A stretch of DNA of 64,000 nucleotides from Flavobacterium sp. LHD-85 (GTDB lineage: Bacteria; Bacteroidota; Bacteroidia; Flavobacteriales; Flavobacteriaceae), in assembly GCF_030929595.1 (NCBI RefSeq), contig NZ_JAVFVR010000001.1:186001-250000 (forward strand). Direction: 5' to 3'. This document shows positions 16,575 through 24,942 of the stretch, in pieces. Position numbers and translations under genes: made by a program. Under the pieces are notes generated by a model. The model did no database searches and was not told the origin of the DNA. It saw nothing but the letters and a program-made list of their open reading frames with translations. The number at the start of each line of letters is the position of its first letter. The stretch's first letter is position 1.

Positions 16575-16605
16575 GGTTCGAGAATTGTCCCGTTAGGGCT
16601 ACTAA
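16575..16605 (+). other. tRNA 3'-end remnant
   Basis: GGTTCGAG, AATTGTCCCG and then GGGCTACTAAG recall the T-arm and 3' end of the tRNAs in this window (GGTTCGAGTCCTGTTCCCGC, then TACTAAGAC). No 5' half exists upstream. The post-tRNA sequence TACTAAGACAAAAGC and hairpin follow, as after the intact tRNA genes. It is best explained as a displaced tRNA end at an old integration junction. Confidence 0.5.
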
Positions 16606-16608
16606 GAC

Positions 16609-16639
16609 AAAAGCTTCAGATTTCTCTGAAGCTTTTTTT
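16609..16639 (+). terminator. Terminator hairpin, AAGCTTCAGA family
   Basis: AAAAGCTTCAGA, loop TTTC, TCTGAAGCTTTTTTT. It follows the RiPP operon (stop at 16521) and the tRNA remnant. Confidence 0.85.
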
Positions 16640-16700
16640 GTTCACACTTAAATGCTGTAAACTTTAATAATACTACTTATACCATTGTTACATCCAGAAT

Positions 16701-17342
16701 TTAGTTTAACCAATATTCCAATCTCTTTTCTGAGTAATAAGGTCCATAAGAAATTTGAACTTCTCTTTTTCCTTCTCTCGGAATCAAAAATGAGACTTTT
16801 ATCTTTCTAGTTCTATTATCAATCAAGGTTAATATTTTTACATATTCTTCGGATATTATTCCTTCCTTTTGAGCCATTTTCATTATTCTTTTTGATTTTC
16901 GCATTGTTCTTTTGGTCGGCGAACAACCGAAAACCGCTTTGTATTTTCTTGGTTTAATAGAGTCCAAAACTTTTTTATTGAGGGCAGGTACAATAAAGTC
17001 TTCGTAATCATTGAAACTTACACCAATTTCTGGAGTGTCATTTCCATAAGAATATATGTGATTATTATCAAAAAGGAAATCTTCATAGATTCCATATTTT
17101 CTTTCCGAGAAATTATATCCCTCAACTATTAAAACAGTTGAACTTGTTGTATCAATTCGTTTTTGAGTTTGGTAATCTTCCCTTTTTGAAATCAATAATT
17201 TAAAACATTTGATTTGTTCTGGCTCTAATTCGTGTTTTATTGAGTCCAAAGTTTTAACTGTAATATCATTCCAATGGTCTTTCTTTTGTGCAAAAGATAG
17301 AATAGAAGTCAATAATATTAATATTTGAATGCTTATTCTCAT
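16701..17342 (-). CDS. Secreted hypothetical protein
   Basis: A 213-residue protein with a signal peptide (MRISIQILILLTSILSFAQ). The mature part is rich in Lys and Arg. It includes FGCSPTKRTMRKSKRIMKMA near residue 137-157 and ends in a tyrosine-rich stretch (YGPYYSEKRLEYWLN). I do not recognise a family. It is the first gene to the right of the proposed island boundary and reads toward it. Periplasmic or surface location is inferred from the signal alone. Confidence 0.65.
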   Translation of the reverse strand: MRISIQILILLTSILSFAQKKDHWNDITVKTLDSIKHELEPEQIKCFKLLISKREDYQTQKRIDTTSSTVLIVEGYNFSERKYGIYEDFLFDNNHIYSYGNDTPEIGVSFNDYEDFIVPALNKKVLDSIKPRKYKAVFGCSPTKRTMRKSKRIMKMAQKEGIISEEYVKILTLIDNRTRKIKVSFLIPREGKREVQISYGPYYSEKRLEYWLN

Positions 17343-17457
17343 ATTGTTTACAACATTTATATAATTCTTAATTTTATCTAATTACTGATAAATGAATTAA
17401 GAAACTTAAACCCGCAAGCGTAACTCTTTCCTTGGAGCACTTCAAGAAAAAAGTTTC

Positions 17458-18009
17458 TTACTCAGGCTTTATTAAATTGTCTTTTACTTTAGCATAAATA
17501 TCAAGACTTATAAACTTGCCATTTTTAATCTCACAGTCTTTAATAGTTCCTTCGTACTGAAAGCCAAGTTTAGCCATTACGCTTTTACAATTCTTATTTT
17601 CCGACTCCACAAATGCTTCAATTCTGTGAAGTCCTAAATTGCCAAACCCATAATCACAAATTAATGGTATTGCTTCTTTGATAATCCCATGTCCCCAAAA
17701 ATTTGGAAATAACCAAAAACCAATTTCTGCTTTTTTATGTTCTTTACTTAAATTATTCAACCCACACGCTCCGTAGAATGTTTTATTATCAGCAGAGCAA
17801 ATAGCAAACCAAATTCCCGTATCGTTTTTTTCAAGGTCAGCAAAGAAAACCATTTGTTCTTTGGTTGCTTCCAATGTTTGAAAACTCACTCCATAATATT
17901 GAATAACTTCTGGATGCGAAAGTCCTTTGAAAACATTTTCAAGATCACTATCTGCAAATTGCCGCAGTAAAAGTCTTTCGGTTTTTATGGTTGGAAATTC
18001 TTTTTTCAT
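17458..18009 (-). CDS. GNAT acetyltransferase, RimJ/RimL type
   Basis: A 183-residue N-acetyltransferase. It opens TERLLLRQFADSDLENVFKG, as RimJ/RimL proteins do. It has the acetyl-CoA site region KAEIGFWLFPNFWGHGIIKE near residues 93-113 and the late motif LHRIEAFVESENKNCKSVMAKLGF, which contains the conserved N-x-x-S-x-x-x-L-x-K-x-GF. Such enzymes acetylate protein N termini, amino acids or antibiotics; the substrate here is unknown. It stands alone. Confidence 0.88.
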   Translation of the reverse strand: MKKEFPTIKTERLLLRQFADSDLENVFKGLSHPEVIQYYGVSFQTLEATKEQMVFFADLEKNDTGIWFAICSADNKTFYGACGLNNLSKEHKKAEIGFWLFPNFWGHGIIKEAIPLICDYGFGNLGLHRIEAFVESENKNCKSVMAKLGFQYEGTIKDCEIKNGKFISLDIYAKVKDNLIKPE

Positions 18010-18096
18010 GATTTTTTGTCCGTTACTAATTATCCGTTTTCGTGGTCAAGACTAAAAATAACTCATTTATTTTCAAATATGTAACTAAATTCAATT

Positions 18097-19242
18097 TTAT
18101 TTATTGGTGTTCCGAAAGCTGTTTGGTGTCATACCTGTCGATTTTTTAAAAGCATTGTGAAAAGTCGTCTTCGAAGTGAATCCAGATTCTAATCCTATTG
18201 CCAGCAAGCTGTAGTTTTCATAATCCGAATCGAGAATCATTTCTTTCACGGCTTCGACCCTATAGTTATTTATGTAATTGGCAAAGTTATCTCCCGTAAT
18301 CACATTGACGAGTTGTGAAACATATCCCGCACTTATTCCCAGCTCTTCTGCTACTTTTTCTCGGTTTAAATTGCTGTCTTTATAAATTTGATGCTCTTCG
18401 CAAAGTATTTCCAATCTCTTAAAATAAGGGTTTTCTTTTGTAAAGATTTCTAAGCCATTTGCGTCATTTCCTCTTTTAATAGGTGCTCCTTCAACAAATA
18501 TTTCATCGTTTAACAAAGTCTTATTATTTAGCAATTCTTCGATTTCAGTTTTATTGTCAGCCAACCTGTATCTGAACACACCATAATATGCCGTGCAATG
18601 AATTAAAAATGTAGCAAACAAGGCCAGAATACGCATAACATATGAGAGATCATATTCAAAAAGCAGTCCTATCAAAATGACCACCACCCAAGAAAGCATT
18701 AATGCATAAACCAAAAACCATAGAAAAGTAATCCATTTCTTTTCCTGTTTATCTTTTGAAAATTTAATAAAACCGAAAGTATAAACAGCCATAAAAGGCA
18801 TAAATAACAGAATAAGATAAAAATCAAAACTTCCTAAAGTTTCTAGAATACTTTTAAGAAAGTGCGGAATTGTAAAAATATGTGCAACAGCATCACAGTC
18901 ATAAAAAATATTTGCAATGGCTGAATATACAAACGGAGCATACAGCCATCGAATCTTTTTCGAATTTCTAATAGGATGGTTTACCTGATGTATAACAAAC
19001 ATAAATATGAGAACTGGAAAGAGAAATGCCCATTCTACATTATCCAGAAAACGCAGAAAAGGCATACTGCTGTAAAGATCAATTATTTCGAAAACGAGAT
19101 TGGCAATAAGCACCGAAAGCGCAAATATTGCATAAGCCAGGTATCTATTGGCATTACTCTTAAATAGTGGTGATTTTAGAATAATTGCTCCAAGAACTAT
19201 TCCTTGAAAAATTGCCGTGTTAAAAAAAATAGTAAAGATCAA
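18097..19242 (-). CDS. AraC-family regulator with N-terminal membrane domain
   Basis: A 381-residue protein. Residues 1-225 hold about seven hydrophobic helices (e.g. YLAYAIFALSVLIANLVFEI, and WAFLFPVLIFMFVIHQV). The C-terminal 100 residues are an AraC HTH with REKVAEELGISAGYVSQLVN and LLAIGLESGFTSKTTFHNAFKKSTG-type helices. This layout, a multi-pass sensor fused to an AraC domain, is common in Flavobacteria. The signal and targets are unknown. It points away from the beta-barrel genes at 19588, with a 345-base gap. Confidence 0.9.
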   Translation of the reverse strand: MIFTIFFNTAIFQGIVLGAIILKSPLFKSNANRYLAYAIFALSVLIANLVFEIIDLYSSMPFLRFLDNVEWAFLFPVLIFMFVIHQVNHPIRNSKKIRWLYAPFVYSAIANIFYDCDAVAHIFTIPHFLKSILETLGSFDFYLILLFMPFMAVYTFGFIKFSKDKQEKKWITFLWFLVYALMLSWVVVILIGLLFEYDLSYVMRILALFATFLIHCTAYYGVFRYRLADNKTEIEELLNNKTLLNDEIFVEGAPIKRGNDANGLEIFTKENPYFKRLEILCEEHQIYKDSNLNREKVAEELGISAGYVSQLVNVITGDNFANYINNYRVEAVKEMILDSDYENYSLLAIGLESGFTSKTTFHNAFKKSTGMTPNSFRNTNK

Positions 19243-19487
19243 TCTATATAGTGGTTATTTAGTTAGGATGCTGTTTCTGTTTTTTTTTAGGTAATTACCT
19301 ATAATTTTCCATCACGAAACTATACTTAATTGATTTTATTTACTGTTAAAGGAATTACAATTAAAACTAAACAAAATGACAATTAATAAGATCTGAATTA
19401 CAAATTATCATTCGATTATTCTGTAAAATCTTTAATAGAATTGGTTTATTTCAACGTTTCATGTTCCTAAGAAAAAGTTAAAAAACA
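19243..19487. other. Intergenic region, nothing clear
   Basis: Together with the duplicated upstream region at 19488-19590, this divergent gap of about 345 bases carries the promoters of the AraC-type gene and the beta-barrel gene. I saw no hairpin or small gene in it. Confidence 0.4.
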
Positions 19488-19590
19488 GCTAGAAATAAGT
19501 ACCAATTTATCCACTTTTAAGCTTTTGAAACCTCTGCTAATTTTGCTTTTTTGAATTTTGGCATCAAATAATTCAAAACACTATTTTATG
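19488..19590 (+). repeat. Duplicated upstream region, copy A
   Basis: This block ahead of the first beta-barrel gene matches copy B at 20212-20316. Both have AATAAGTACC, then TTTTAAGCTTTTGAAACCT, TCAAATAATTCAAA and the ATG. About 75-80% of positions agree. It suggests that promoter and leader were duplicated, with the two genes under shared control. Confidence 0.75.
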
Positions 19591-20142
19591 AAAAAAATTT
19601 TATTATTAGCTGTTTTTACAGTTTTAGGATTTGTGAATATAAATGCCCAAGAAATTAAATTTGGAGCTAAAGCGGGTTTAAACTTTGCAACTATCAGTGA
19701 AGATAATACCGAAAATGCTGATTTTGTAACATCGTATAACATTGGTATTATGTCAGAAATTCCATTGTCTGAAAAGTTCTCTTTTCAACCCGAAATAATG
19801 TATTCTCGTCAGGGATATAGTTTCAATAATGATGTAATTGCTATGAATTATTTGAACATTCCCTTAATGGGAAAATATTATGTAACGAAAGGATTTAGTC
19901 TTGAAGCCGGACCGCAGATAGGTTTTTTACTTTCTGCTAAAAATGAAAAAACAGATGTAAAAGATTCGTTTAATACTTTTGATTTTGGTGTTAATTTTGG
20001 CTTAGGATACAAACTTGAAAACGGGCTTAATTTTGGTGTAAGATATAATCTGGGATTAACTGACATTAATAATGTAGATAATTCTTCAATTAAAAATAAA
20101 AACGGAGTATTTCAGGTATCTGTTGGCTACTTCTTTTTCTAA
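19588..20142 (+). CDS. Outer-membrane beta-barrel protein (PorT-like)
   Basis: The start is the ATG at 19588, which begins a clean signal peptide (MKKILLLAVFTVLGFVNINAQ). A longer reading from TTG at 19558 would precede it. The mature part of about 163 residues alternates in beta fashion: FGAKAGLNFA, FQPEIMYSRQGYSF, LEAGPQIGFLLS, FGVNFGLGYKL, FGVRYNLGLTDI, ending in FQVSVGYFFF with a terminal aromatic. This is the outer membrane beta-barrel (OMP_b-brl_2) type. Function is unknown. Confidence 0.85.
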   Translation: MKKILLLAVFTVLGFVNINAQEIKFGAKAGLNFATISEDNTENADFVTSYNIGIMSEIPLSEKFSFQPEIMYSRQGYSFNNDVIAMNYLNIPLMGKYYVTKGFSLEAGPQIGFLLSAKNEKTDVKDSFNTFDFGVNFGLGYKLENGLNFGVRYNLGLTDINNVDNSSIKNKNGVFQVSVGYFFF

Positions 20143-20156
20143 ACCAATAATAATTA

Positions 20157-20192
20157 AAAAAAACACCACTCTAAAATAAGTGGTGTTTTTTT
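20157..20192 (+). terminator. Terminator hairpin, AACACCACT type
   Basis: AAAAAACACCACT and AGTGGTGTTTTTTT form the stem. It lies 15 bases past the beta-barrel stop. The same stem, shortened, occurs at 46419-46451. Confidence 0.88.
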
Positions 20193-20211
20193 GTTTCTTA
20201 TATCCAAAAGA

Positions 20212-20316
20212 GCTACGCAAATAAGTACCGATTTATACAGTTTTAAGCTTTTGAAACCTTTTCCAATTTTTCTTACACGAATTTTGACTTCAAATAATTC
20301 AAATCAATTTTTTATG
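20212..20316 (+). repeat. Duplicated upstream region, copy B
   Basis: Partner of copy A at 19488-19590. Identical runs include TTTTAAGCTTTTGAAACCT and TCAAATAATTCAAA. The second gene starts just inside its right end. Confidence 0.75.
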
Positions 20317-20856
20317 AAAAAAAACTATTTAGTACTTATCCTTCTTTTTGCCTTTTTCTCTGCTAATGCTCAAAACGAAAGTGAATCAAATCCTTTTGAG
20401 AAAAAAAATGACATTACCATAAATGCAATTGCCGCTTTAAACAAAACTCTAAACATAAGCTATGAAAGACATTTTAACAATAAATCCTCTTTAGGTGTTT
20501 ATTATTTTCATGTACTAGCAAATGACACAAGCAATGATATGAATTATTCTATCTCGCCGTATTACAGAAGATATTTTGGCAAAAAATATGCATCTGGTTT
20601 TTTTGCTGAAGGATTTGGAATGCTGACTTCTATTGATGGCAAAAAAGTGTACACATCTGAAGATCATTCAACCTATACTGAAAATCCCGATGTTATCGAT
20701 TTTGCTCTTGGAGCAGGTGGAGGATGGAAATGGGCCAGTAAAAGCGGATTTATTTTTGAAGCAAATGTTGGCTACGGGTTTTTATTGTTTAATGCGAATA
20801 AGACAGATCATAATATTGTAGCAAAATTTGGATTGAGTGCTGGATATAGGTTTTAG
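20314..20856 (+). CDS. Outer-membrane beta-barrel-like protein
   Basis: The start is the ATG at 20314, where the signal peptide MKKNYLVLILLFAFFSANAQ begins; the frame upstream reads through the duplicated leader and is not coding. The mature part of about 160 residues has beta-strand patterns (ISYERHFNNKSSLGVYYFHV, YYRRYFGKKYASGFFAEGFG) and ends in an aromatic terminus (AKFGLSAGYRF). That fits an outer-membrane barrel of the DUF3575-like type. It does not closely resemble the barrel gene before it, although their upstream regions are duplicated. Confidence 0.82.
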   Translation: MKKNYLVLILLFAFFSANAQNESESNPFEKKNDITINAIAALNKTLNISYERHFNNKSSLGVYYFHVLANDTSNDMNYSISPYYRRYFGKKYASGFFAEGFGMLTSIDGKKVYTSEDHSTYTENPDVIDFALGAGGGWKWASKSGFIFEANVGYGFLLFNANKTDHNIVAKFGLSAGYRF

Positions 20857-20885
20857 AATTAATGTTTGAATACTTCCAGTTAGTG

Positions 20886-20917
20886 AAAAAAGCTTCAGAT
20901 TTCTCTGAAGCTTTTTT
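20886..20917. terminator. Terminator hairpin, AAGCTTCAGA family
   Basis: AAAAAAGCTTCAGA, loop TTTC, TCTGAAGCTTTTTT. It sits between convergent genes and works in both directions. The preceding TTTGAATACTTCC recalls the end of repeat R1 (TTTGAATGCTTCC). Confidence 0.85.
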
Positions 20918-20982
20918 GCTTGAATAAATTCAATCGTACTAATAGTATAGATTTTACTAGAAAATTCCAGAAATATATTATT

Positions 20983-21780
20983 CTACATGCATTTAATCGT
21001 ACCGCCATCTACCCTAATGGTAGCTCCGCTAATGTAATTAGCATAAGTGCTGCAGAGATATGCAACTGCTCCAGCGATTTCCTCAGGTTCTCCAAAACGT
21101 CCCGTATCATTTGGAATTAACTGTTCAACAGCTTTCGATTTTATTTCTTCTAAGTCTGTCCCCCAGTTAAACTTAGGTGCAGCATTTACAAGCCAATCTT
21201 CAACCATAGGATTTATAATGGCTCCTGGTGACACAATATTTGAGGTTATTCCGGTTTCTTTCAATGATCTCGCAAGTGAGATCGAAAGGTTATGTCTTGC
21301 TGCAAGGGTCGCATTATAATGTGGCTGTTCCTTAATAGGCTGTATGCCTAGCCCTCCTCCAATATGAATAACTCGCCCCCAACCTAATGTTTTCATTTGT
21401 GGCACTATACGCTGAATCATTCTTACATATGAAACCACATTGTTGTTATAAATATCAGCCCAATCAGTAGCTGTTGCTTCACCCCAAGATTTATGCGATG
21501 TTGCGCCTGCATTATTAATTAAAATATCAATTTGACCATTTTTTAGCGCTGCAGAAGCAACCTCATCAGCTCCGTTATCGGTACTAAGATCTCCTAAAGC
21601 TATTTCTGCCCTTCCACCATTGTTAATAATTTCTTGACACACGACTTTGGCACGATCTTCATTTCTACCATGAACTATAACGGTCGCTCCTTCATTTGCC
21701 AACATTTTTATTATTGATTCTCCAAGTCCCGAACTCGAACCTGTTACAAGCGCTCTTTTTCCTTTTAATTTTAAATCCAT
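20983..21780 (-). CDS. Short-chain dehydrogenase-like protein with altered active site
   Basis: A 265-residue Rossmann protein. The NAD(P) site TGSSSGLG (residues 14-20), NNAGA (89-93) and the late PG motif (SPGAI) are present. The usual YxxxK is YNATL (Tyr155, Leu159 in place of Lys), and the usual Ser of the ISS strand is Gly (HIGGGLG near 140). It therefore lacks two of the standard catalytic residues. It ends IRVDGGTIKCM, as in SDR family proteins. It is probably in one operon with the AraC-type gene 12 bases upstream, which may control it. Substrate unknown. Confidence 0.85.
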   Translation of the reverse strand: MDLKLKGKRALVTGSSSGLGESIIKMLANEGATVIVHGRNEDRAKVVCQEIINNGGRAEIALGDLSTDNGADEVASAALKNGQIDILINNAGATSHKSWGEATATDWADIYNNNVVSYVRMIQRIVPQMKTLGWGRVIHIGGGLGIQPIKEQPHYNATLAARHNLSISLARSLKETGITSNIVSPGAIINPMVEDWLVNAAPKFNWGTDLEEIKSKAVEQLIPNDTGRFGEPEEIAGAVAYLCSTYANYISGATIRVDGGTIKCM

Positions 21781-21792
21781 TTTATCTGTAAA

Positions 21793-22605
21793 TTAGTTGT
21801 TCTTATTCTTATGTAAAGGCGAAATCCCAAATTCTTTTTTATAGGCATAAGAGAAATGAGACATATTAGCAAAGCCTATTTCTAAGTAAATGTCACTTGG
21901 ACGCTGCTTACAATTTTCTATTAAATATTTTGCTTCAGAAAGCCGTTTTTTAGTAAGCCATCGGCTTGGAGTAATCTTAAACAATTTCGCAAAATCTCTT
22001 TTGAAGCCTGACAAACTGCGCCCAGTGAGGAAAGCAAATTTTTCCAACGGAACATTGTATCTGTAATGACCATTCATAAACCCTTCTAAATCTAATTTTC
22101 CAGGCTCGTTAAATTCAAACAGCATTTGCTTAATTTCTAGATCAATATCTGCAAGTATTAAAACCAGTTCCTTAATTTTAATTCGTAAAATTTCATTATC
22201 AATATCTTTTCTTTGGGCATATTCACTGAATAGAGTTATAGATTCTTTCAACACACTATTGGCCTTAATAATCTTCACTCCTTCACCATGAAACCTTTCT
22301 GATTTGAATCTAAATTCTTTCGAAATTTCTTTAAGAGTATTTTGGTCAAAATGAACCGCTATAGACTTAAATCCGTCAGATTCTGTATGCTTAATAGATT
22401 TTGTCAATTGATTTCTTTTAAAGAAGCGGTAATCGCCAGCAGTAAATGTATATTTCTTATATCCTATCCATACATCATGTCTGCCGCTTATGATATAACT
22501 AAAGATATGATCGGACACAAAAGCCTCACCTTCAATATTATCTCCCAAATAGAAGTTTTGTATGAGCTTTGGTTCTGAAAGAGTTTGATCTTTTTTTGAT
22601 TCCAT
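21793..22605 (-). CDS. AraC-family transcriptional regulator
   Basis: A 270-residue cytoplasmic protein. The N-terminal part (about 20-160) reads as a cupin-like sensor (HDVWIGYKKYTFTAGDYRFF). Residues 170-265 form the double HTH with FAFLTGRSLSGFKRDFAKLF and IYLEIGFANMSHFSYAYKKEFG, the usual second helix-turn-helix. It lies 12 bases upstream of the dehydrogenase gene in the same direction and most likely regulates it. ExsA-type N-terminal domains are similar in form. The ligand cannot be told. Confidence 0.9.
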   Translation of the reverse strand: MESKKDQTLSEPKLIQNFYLGDNIEGEAFVSDHIFSYIISGRHDVWIGYKKYTFTAGDYRFFKRNQLTKSIKHTESDGFKSIAVHFDQNTLKEISKEFRFKSERFHGEGVKIIKANSVLKESITLFSEYAQRKDIDNEILRIKIKELVLILADIDLEIKQMLFEFNEPGKLDLEGFMNGHYRYNVPLEKFAFLTGRSLSGFKRDFAKLFKITPSRWLTKKRLSEAKYLIENCKQRPSDIYLEIGFANMSHFSYAYKKEFGISPLHKNKNN

Positions 22606-22954
22606 TTTCTCCTCATTTTTATTTGATACAAATTTCCCAAATATTTCAATCTACAAGTTTGTTCAAACGTCCAAATTTATTTGTTGTCTCTAAAAAACAG
22701 AAAAGCTTCAGATTTCTCCAAAGCTTTTTTATAAATATACTTTATCGAAATAAACTCCGTTATTCCTTTACAATAATTTAATATCAGGTTTTCTTAATAA
22801 CTGATTTTATATTATTAAATGTTTTCTTAAATTCGCAATTCCGTAATGAAACCATTTATTTTCATTCTAAATTTGTGATTTTCACATCAATACCACTAAA
22901 AGAAACTGTATAATCTCTTAAAAATAAATTATATTATAACTACAATTCAACACA
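22606..22954. other. Intergenic region with terminator
   Basis: This divergent gap carries a hairpin at 22701-22730 and otherwise only AT-rich sequence with no clear -7 element. Confidence 0.4.
22701..22730. terminator. Terminator-like hairpin, AAGCTTCAGA family, imperfect
   Basis: AAAAGCTTCAGA, loop TTTC, TCCAAAGCTTTTTT, with mismatches in the stem (TCC against AGA). It stands upstream of two divergent genes, where no transcript obviously ends, so it may be a relic. Confidence 0.6.
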
Positions 22955-24052
22955 ATGCTTAAAAAACACAACCCCAAATTTTTATTTTTTACCCTTTTAA
23001 CATTATTTTTTTCTGTCACTTCCTTTTCTCAAAAAAGTGTTTATGCTGGAATCGAAATTGGTCGTAGAGCCATAAAAGTTTCAGTTATTGATGTAAATAA
23101 CATTAGAAAAGCCGATTATAAAATTCTTTCTTTTTGGACTGAAAGAATTCCTTTTGCTGACCACATTGACTCTAAGGGCGAACTTACTCAAGAAGATATC
23201 ACTAGAACTAGTGTGACGGTTACCAACCAATTGCAAAAAATTAAAGCCGAAAACAAAATTCTAGAAGAAAACATTTTTGTTGTAGCTGCTCCTGTCTTTG
23301 CCTCTGCACGCAATTTGGATGTTCTAAAAAACAAAATTGCTATTCTAACGGGGAAACAATTAGAGGTATTAGATGCTAATGAAGAAGCAAAAACACTTGT
23401 AAAAGGCGCTATTCCTCCTGTTGATTTTGCTAATGCCTTCCTTCTTGACATTGGGGCTCAAACTACAAAAGGGGGTTATATCGACGAACTTAAAGACGGT
23501 AAATTAGAGTTTATTCCTTTGGAGCTTAATTTCGGAACAATGACGCTTACTGACGCTGTAGAAAAAACAGTGGTAAATAAAAGCCAAGTAAACGATATGT
23601 CGACTTATCAAGAAAAATCTTTTGATTATAATGTAATTCTACGTAAAAAAACTAAAGAATTATTTGATGCCAATCCTCCTTTAGCAAAAAAGGAAAAATT
23701 ATATTTATCTGGTGGTGCTGTTTGGGCGTTTTCAACTCTTTTTTATGACGAAAATGTCAACAAAGACCATTATGTTGCTTTAACTCTTCAGGATGTTGTT
23801 GATTATGATGCTGTTCTTAAAAACAACTTTAATAAGTTTACTAATCTTGCAAAAACAAATAAAGAAGCCGCAAGAGTTTTAAGCACTTATGATCAAAAAT
23901 ACCTGATTTCGGCAAACAATATCCTTGTAACTTGTCTTGAAAGTATTCCAGACTACACAACAAAGAAAATTTACTTTGCAAAGGAAGGACAGGTAATTTG
24001 GTTGATTTCTTACATTGCAGATCGTTCAAAAAAAATAAATACCAATTTCTAA
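22955..24052 (+). CDS. Secreted Ppx/GppA-fold (exopolyphosphatase-like) protein
   Basis: A 365-residue protein with a signal peptide (residues 1-25, SVTSFSQ). The mature part has the two-lobed actin-like fold of Ppx/GppA: YAGIEIGRRAIKVSVIDV near 30-47 (phosphate 1 loop), LDANEEAKTLVKGA near 140, and FLLDIGAQTTKGGY near 167 (phosphate 2 loop). It ends with LSGGAVWAFSTL near 250. Ppx/GppA hydrolyse polyphosphate or pppGpp in the cytoplasm, so a secreted copy is unusual. The typical catalytic Glu region is not certain. A family terminator follows at once. Confidence 0.8.
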   Translation: MLKKHNPKFLFFTLLTLFFSVTSFSQKSVYAGIEIGRRAIKVSVIDVNNIRKADYKILSFWTERIPFADHIDSKGELTQEDITRTSVTVTNQLQKIKAENKILEENIFVVAAPVFASARNLDVLKNKIAILTGKQLEVLDANEEAKTLVKGAIPPVDFANAFLLDIGAQTTKGGYIDELKDGKLEFIPLELNFGTMTLTDAVEKTVVNKSQVNDMSTYQEKSFDYNVILRKKTKELFDANPPLAKKEKLYLSGGAVWAFSTLFYDENVNKDHYVALTLQDVVDYDAVLKNNFNKFTNLAKTNKEAARVLSTYDQKYLISANNILVTCLESIPDYTTKKIYFAKEGQVIWLISYIADRSKKINTNF

Positions 24053-24073
24053 AAAGTATTTATTCTATCTTAT

Positions 24074-24102
24074 AAAGCTTCAGAGTAATCTGAAGCTTTT
24101 TT
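24074..24102 (+). terminator. Terminator hairpin, AAGCTTCAGA family
   Basis: AAAGCTTCAGA, loop GTAA, TCTGAAGCTTTTTT, 22 bases past the stop of the Ppx-like gene. Confidence 0.85.
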
Positions 24103-24286
24103 ATTTTAAATCAATAACAATATTTAGTATTCCATTAATAACATCTCGTTGATAGAAAAACGGGATTGTTTCACGTTATGTTTTGTAAAAGCACATCTGG
24201 TTATAAATCAAAAGTTCCTACGAAATGAATAATCACAAAAATCTCGTAGAAAATCTAAAAGCACAATTCTATTAAATATAAAAAAC

Positions 24287-24322
24287 AAAAAAGCGCAAGA
24301 GCAAAGCCCTTACGCTTTTTTT
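24287..24322 (-). terminator. Imperfect hairpin after the barrel gene
   Basis: AAAAAAGCG pairs with CGCTTTTTTT around a partly paired middle (CAAGAG/CCCTTA). It lies 28 bases past the minus-strand stop at 24350 and can end the five-gene operon. Confidence 0.6.
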
Positions 24323-24349
24323 CTGATGAAACATTATAAAAAACGCTGT

Positions 24350-24940
24350 TTACCAACCTAAGAATGAAACTCCAAAATTGAGTGCAAAGTAGGAAGTTGG
24401 ATAAGGAATTTCTCCCGATTCAAAACAGTAATAATATTTACCGGCAACTGTCAGGGCTACTTTAGAATCTATTTTGTATTCCAACCCGATTTCGGGCTGC
24501 AAGGCAAAATTCCAAGATTCTTCTTCCAGCGTATAAATATACATGTCTGTATTTCTTCGGTTATAAACCATACCTATTCCCATTCCTGCGTACGAGTTTA
24601 TTTTATCTTTTTTTGCGAAATAATAATTCGCATTCGCCAAAATCGGAATAGCATTATTTGTTCTCCACTGCTTTCCAGAAAGCGAAGAACTTGCTTGTGT
24701 GTAGGTATCGTACGGAAGACTGCTATGAAAAACATTCCATCCTGTGGTAAAACCAATTGCCAATTCTGGCTTTACAAATCTTGAATATCCCACAGAAAAT
24801 CCTCTTGCGCTCACATCACTTATATAATCTGAAAGATCACCGGTAGGAAATCCTAACGACCAAGCTACATTAACTACAGAATTCTGAGCGCTCAAACTAA
24901 TTGTTCCTAATAACATTAGGCTTGCTATAATCTTTTTCAT
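24350..24940 (-). CDS. Outer-membrane beta-barrel protein
   Basis: A 196-residue protein with a signal peptide (MKKIIASLMLLGTISLSAQ). Alternating strands follow (VVNVAWSLGFPTGDLSDYI, FSVGYSRFVKPELAIGFTTG, ALTVAGKYYYCF), with a final strand YFALNFGVSFLGW. It fits a small OmpW/OMP_b-brl-type barrel. It is the last gene of the run 24350-27782 and starts 2 bases after the DUF4136-type gene, so the two are tightly coupled. Function is unknown. Confidence 0.82.
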   Translation of the reverse strand: MKKIIASLMLLGTISLSAQNSVVNVAWSLGFPTGDLSDYISDVSARGFSVGYSRFVKPELAIGFTTGWNVFHSSLPYDTYTQASSSLSGKQWRTNNAIPILANANYYFAKKDKINSYAGMGIGMVYNRRNTDMYIYTLEEESWNFALQPEIGLEYKIDSKVALTVAGKYYYCFESGEIPYPTSYFALNFGVSFLGW

Positions 24941-24942
24941 GG

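Noticed and set aside
17399..17460. TAAGAAACTT and AAGTTTCTTA flanking a 40-base loop
   Set aside because: The loop is long and the right arm overlaps the stop of the acetyltransferase gene; too weak for a terminator.
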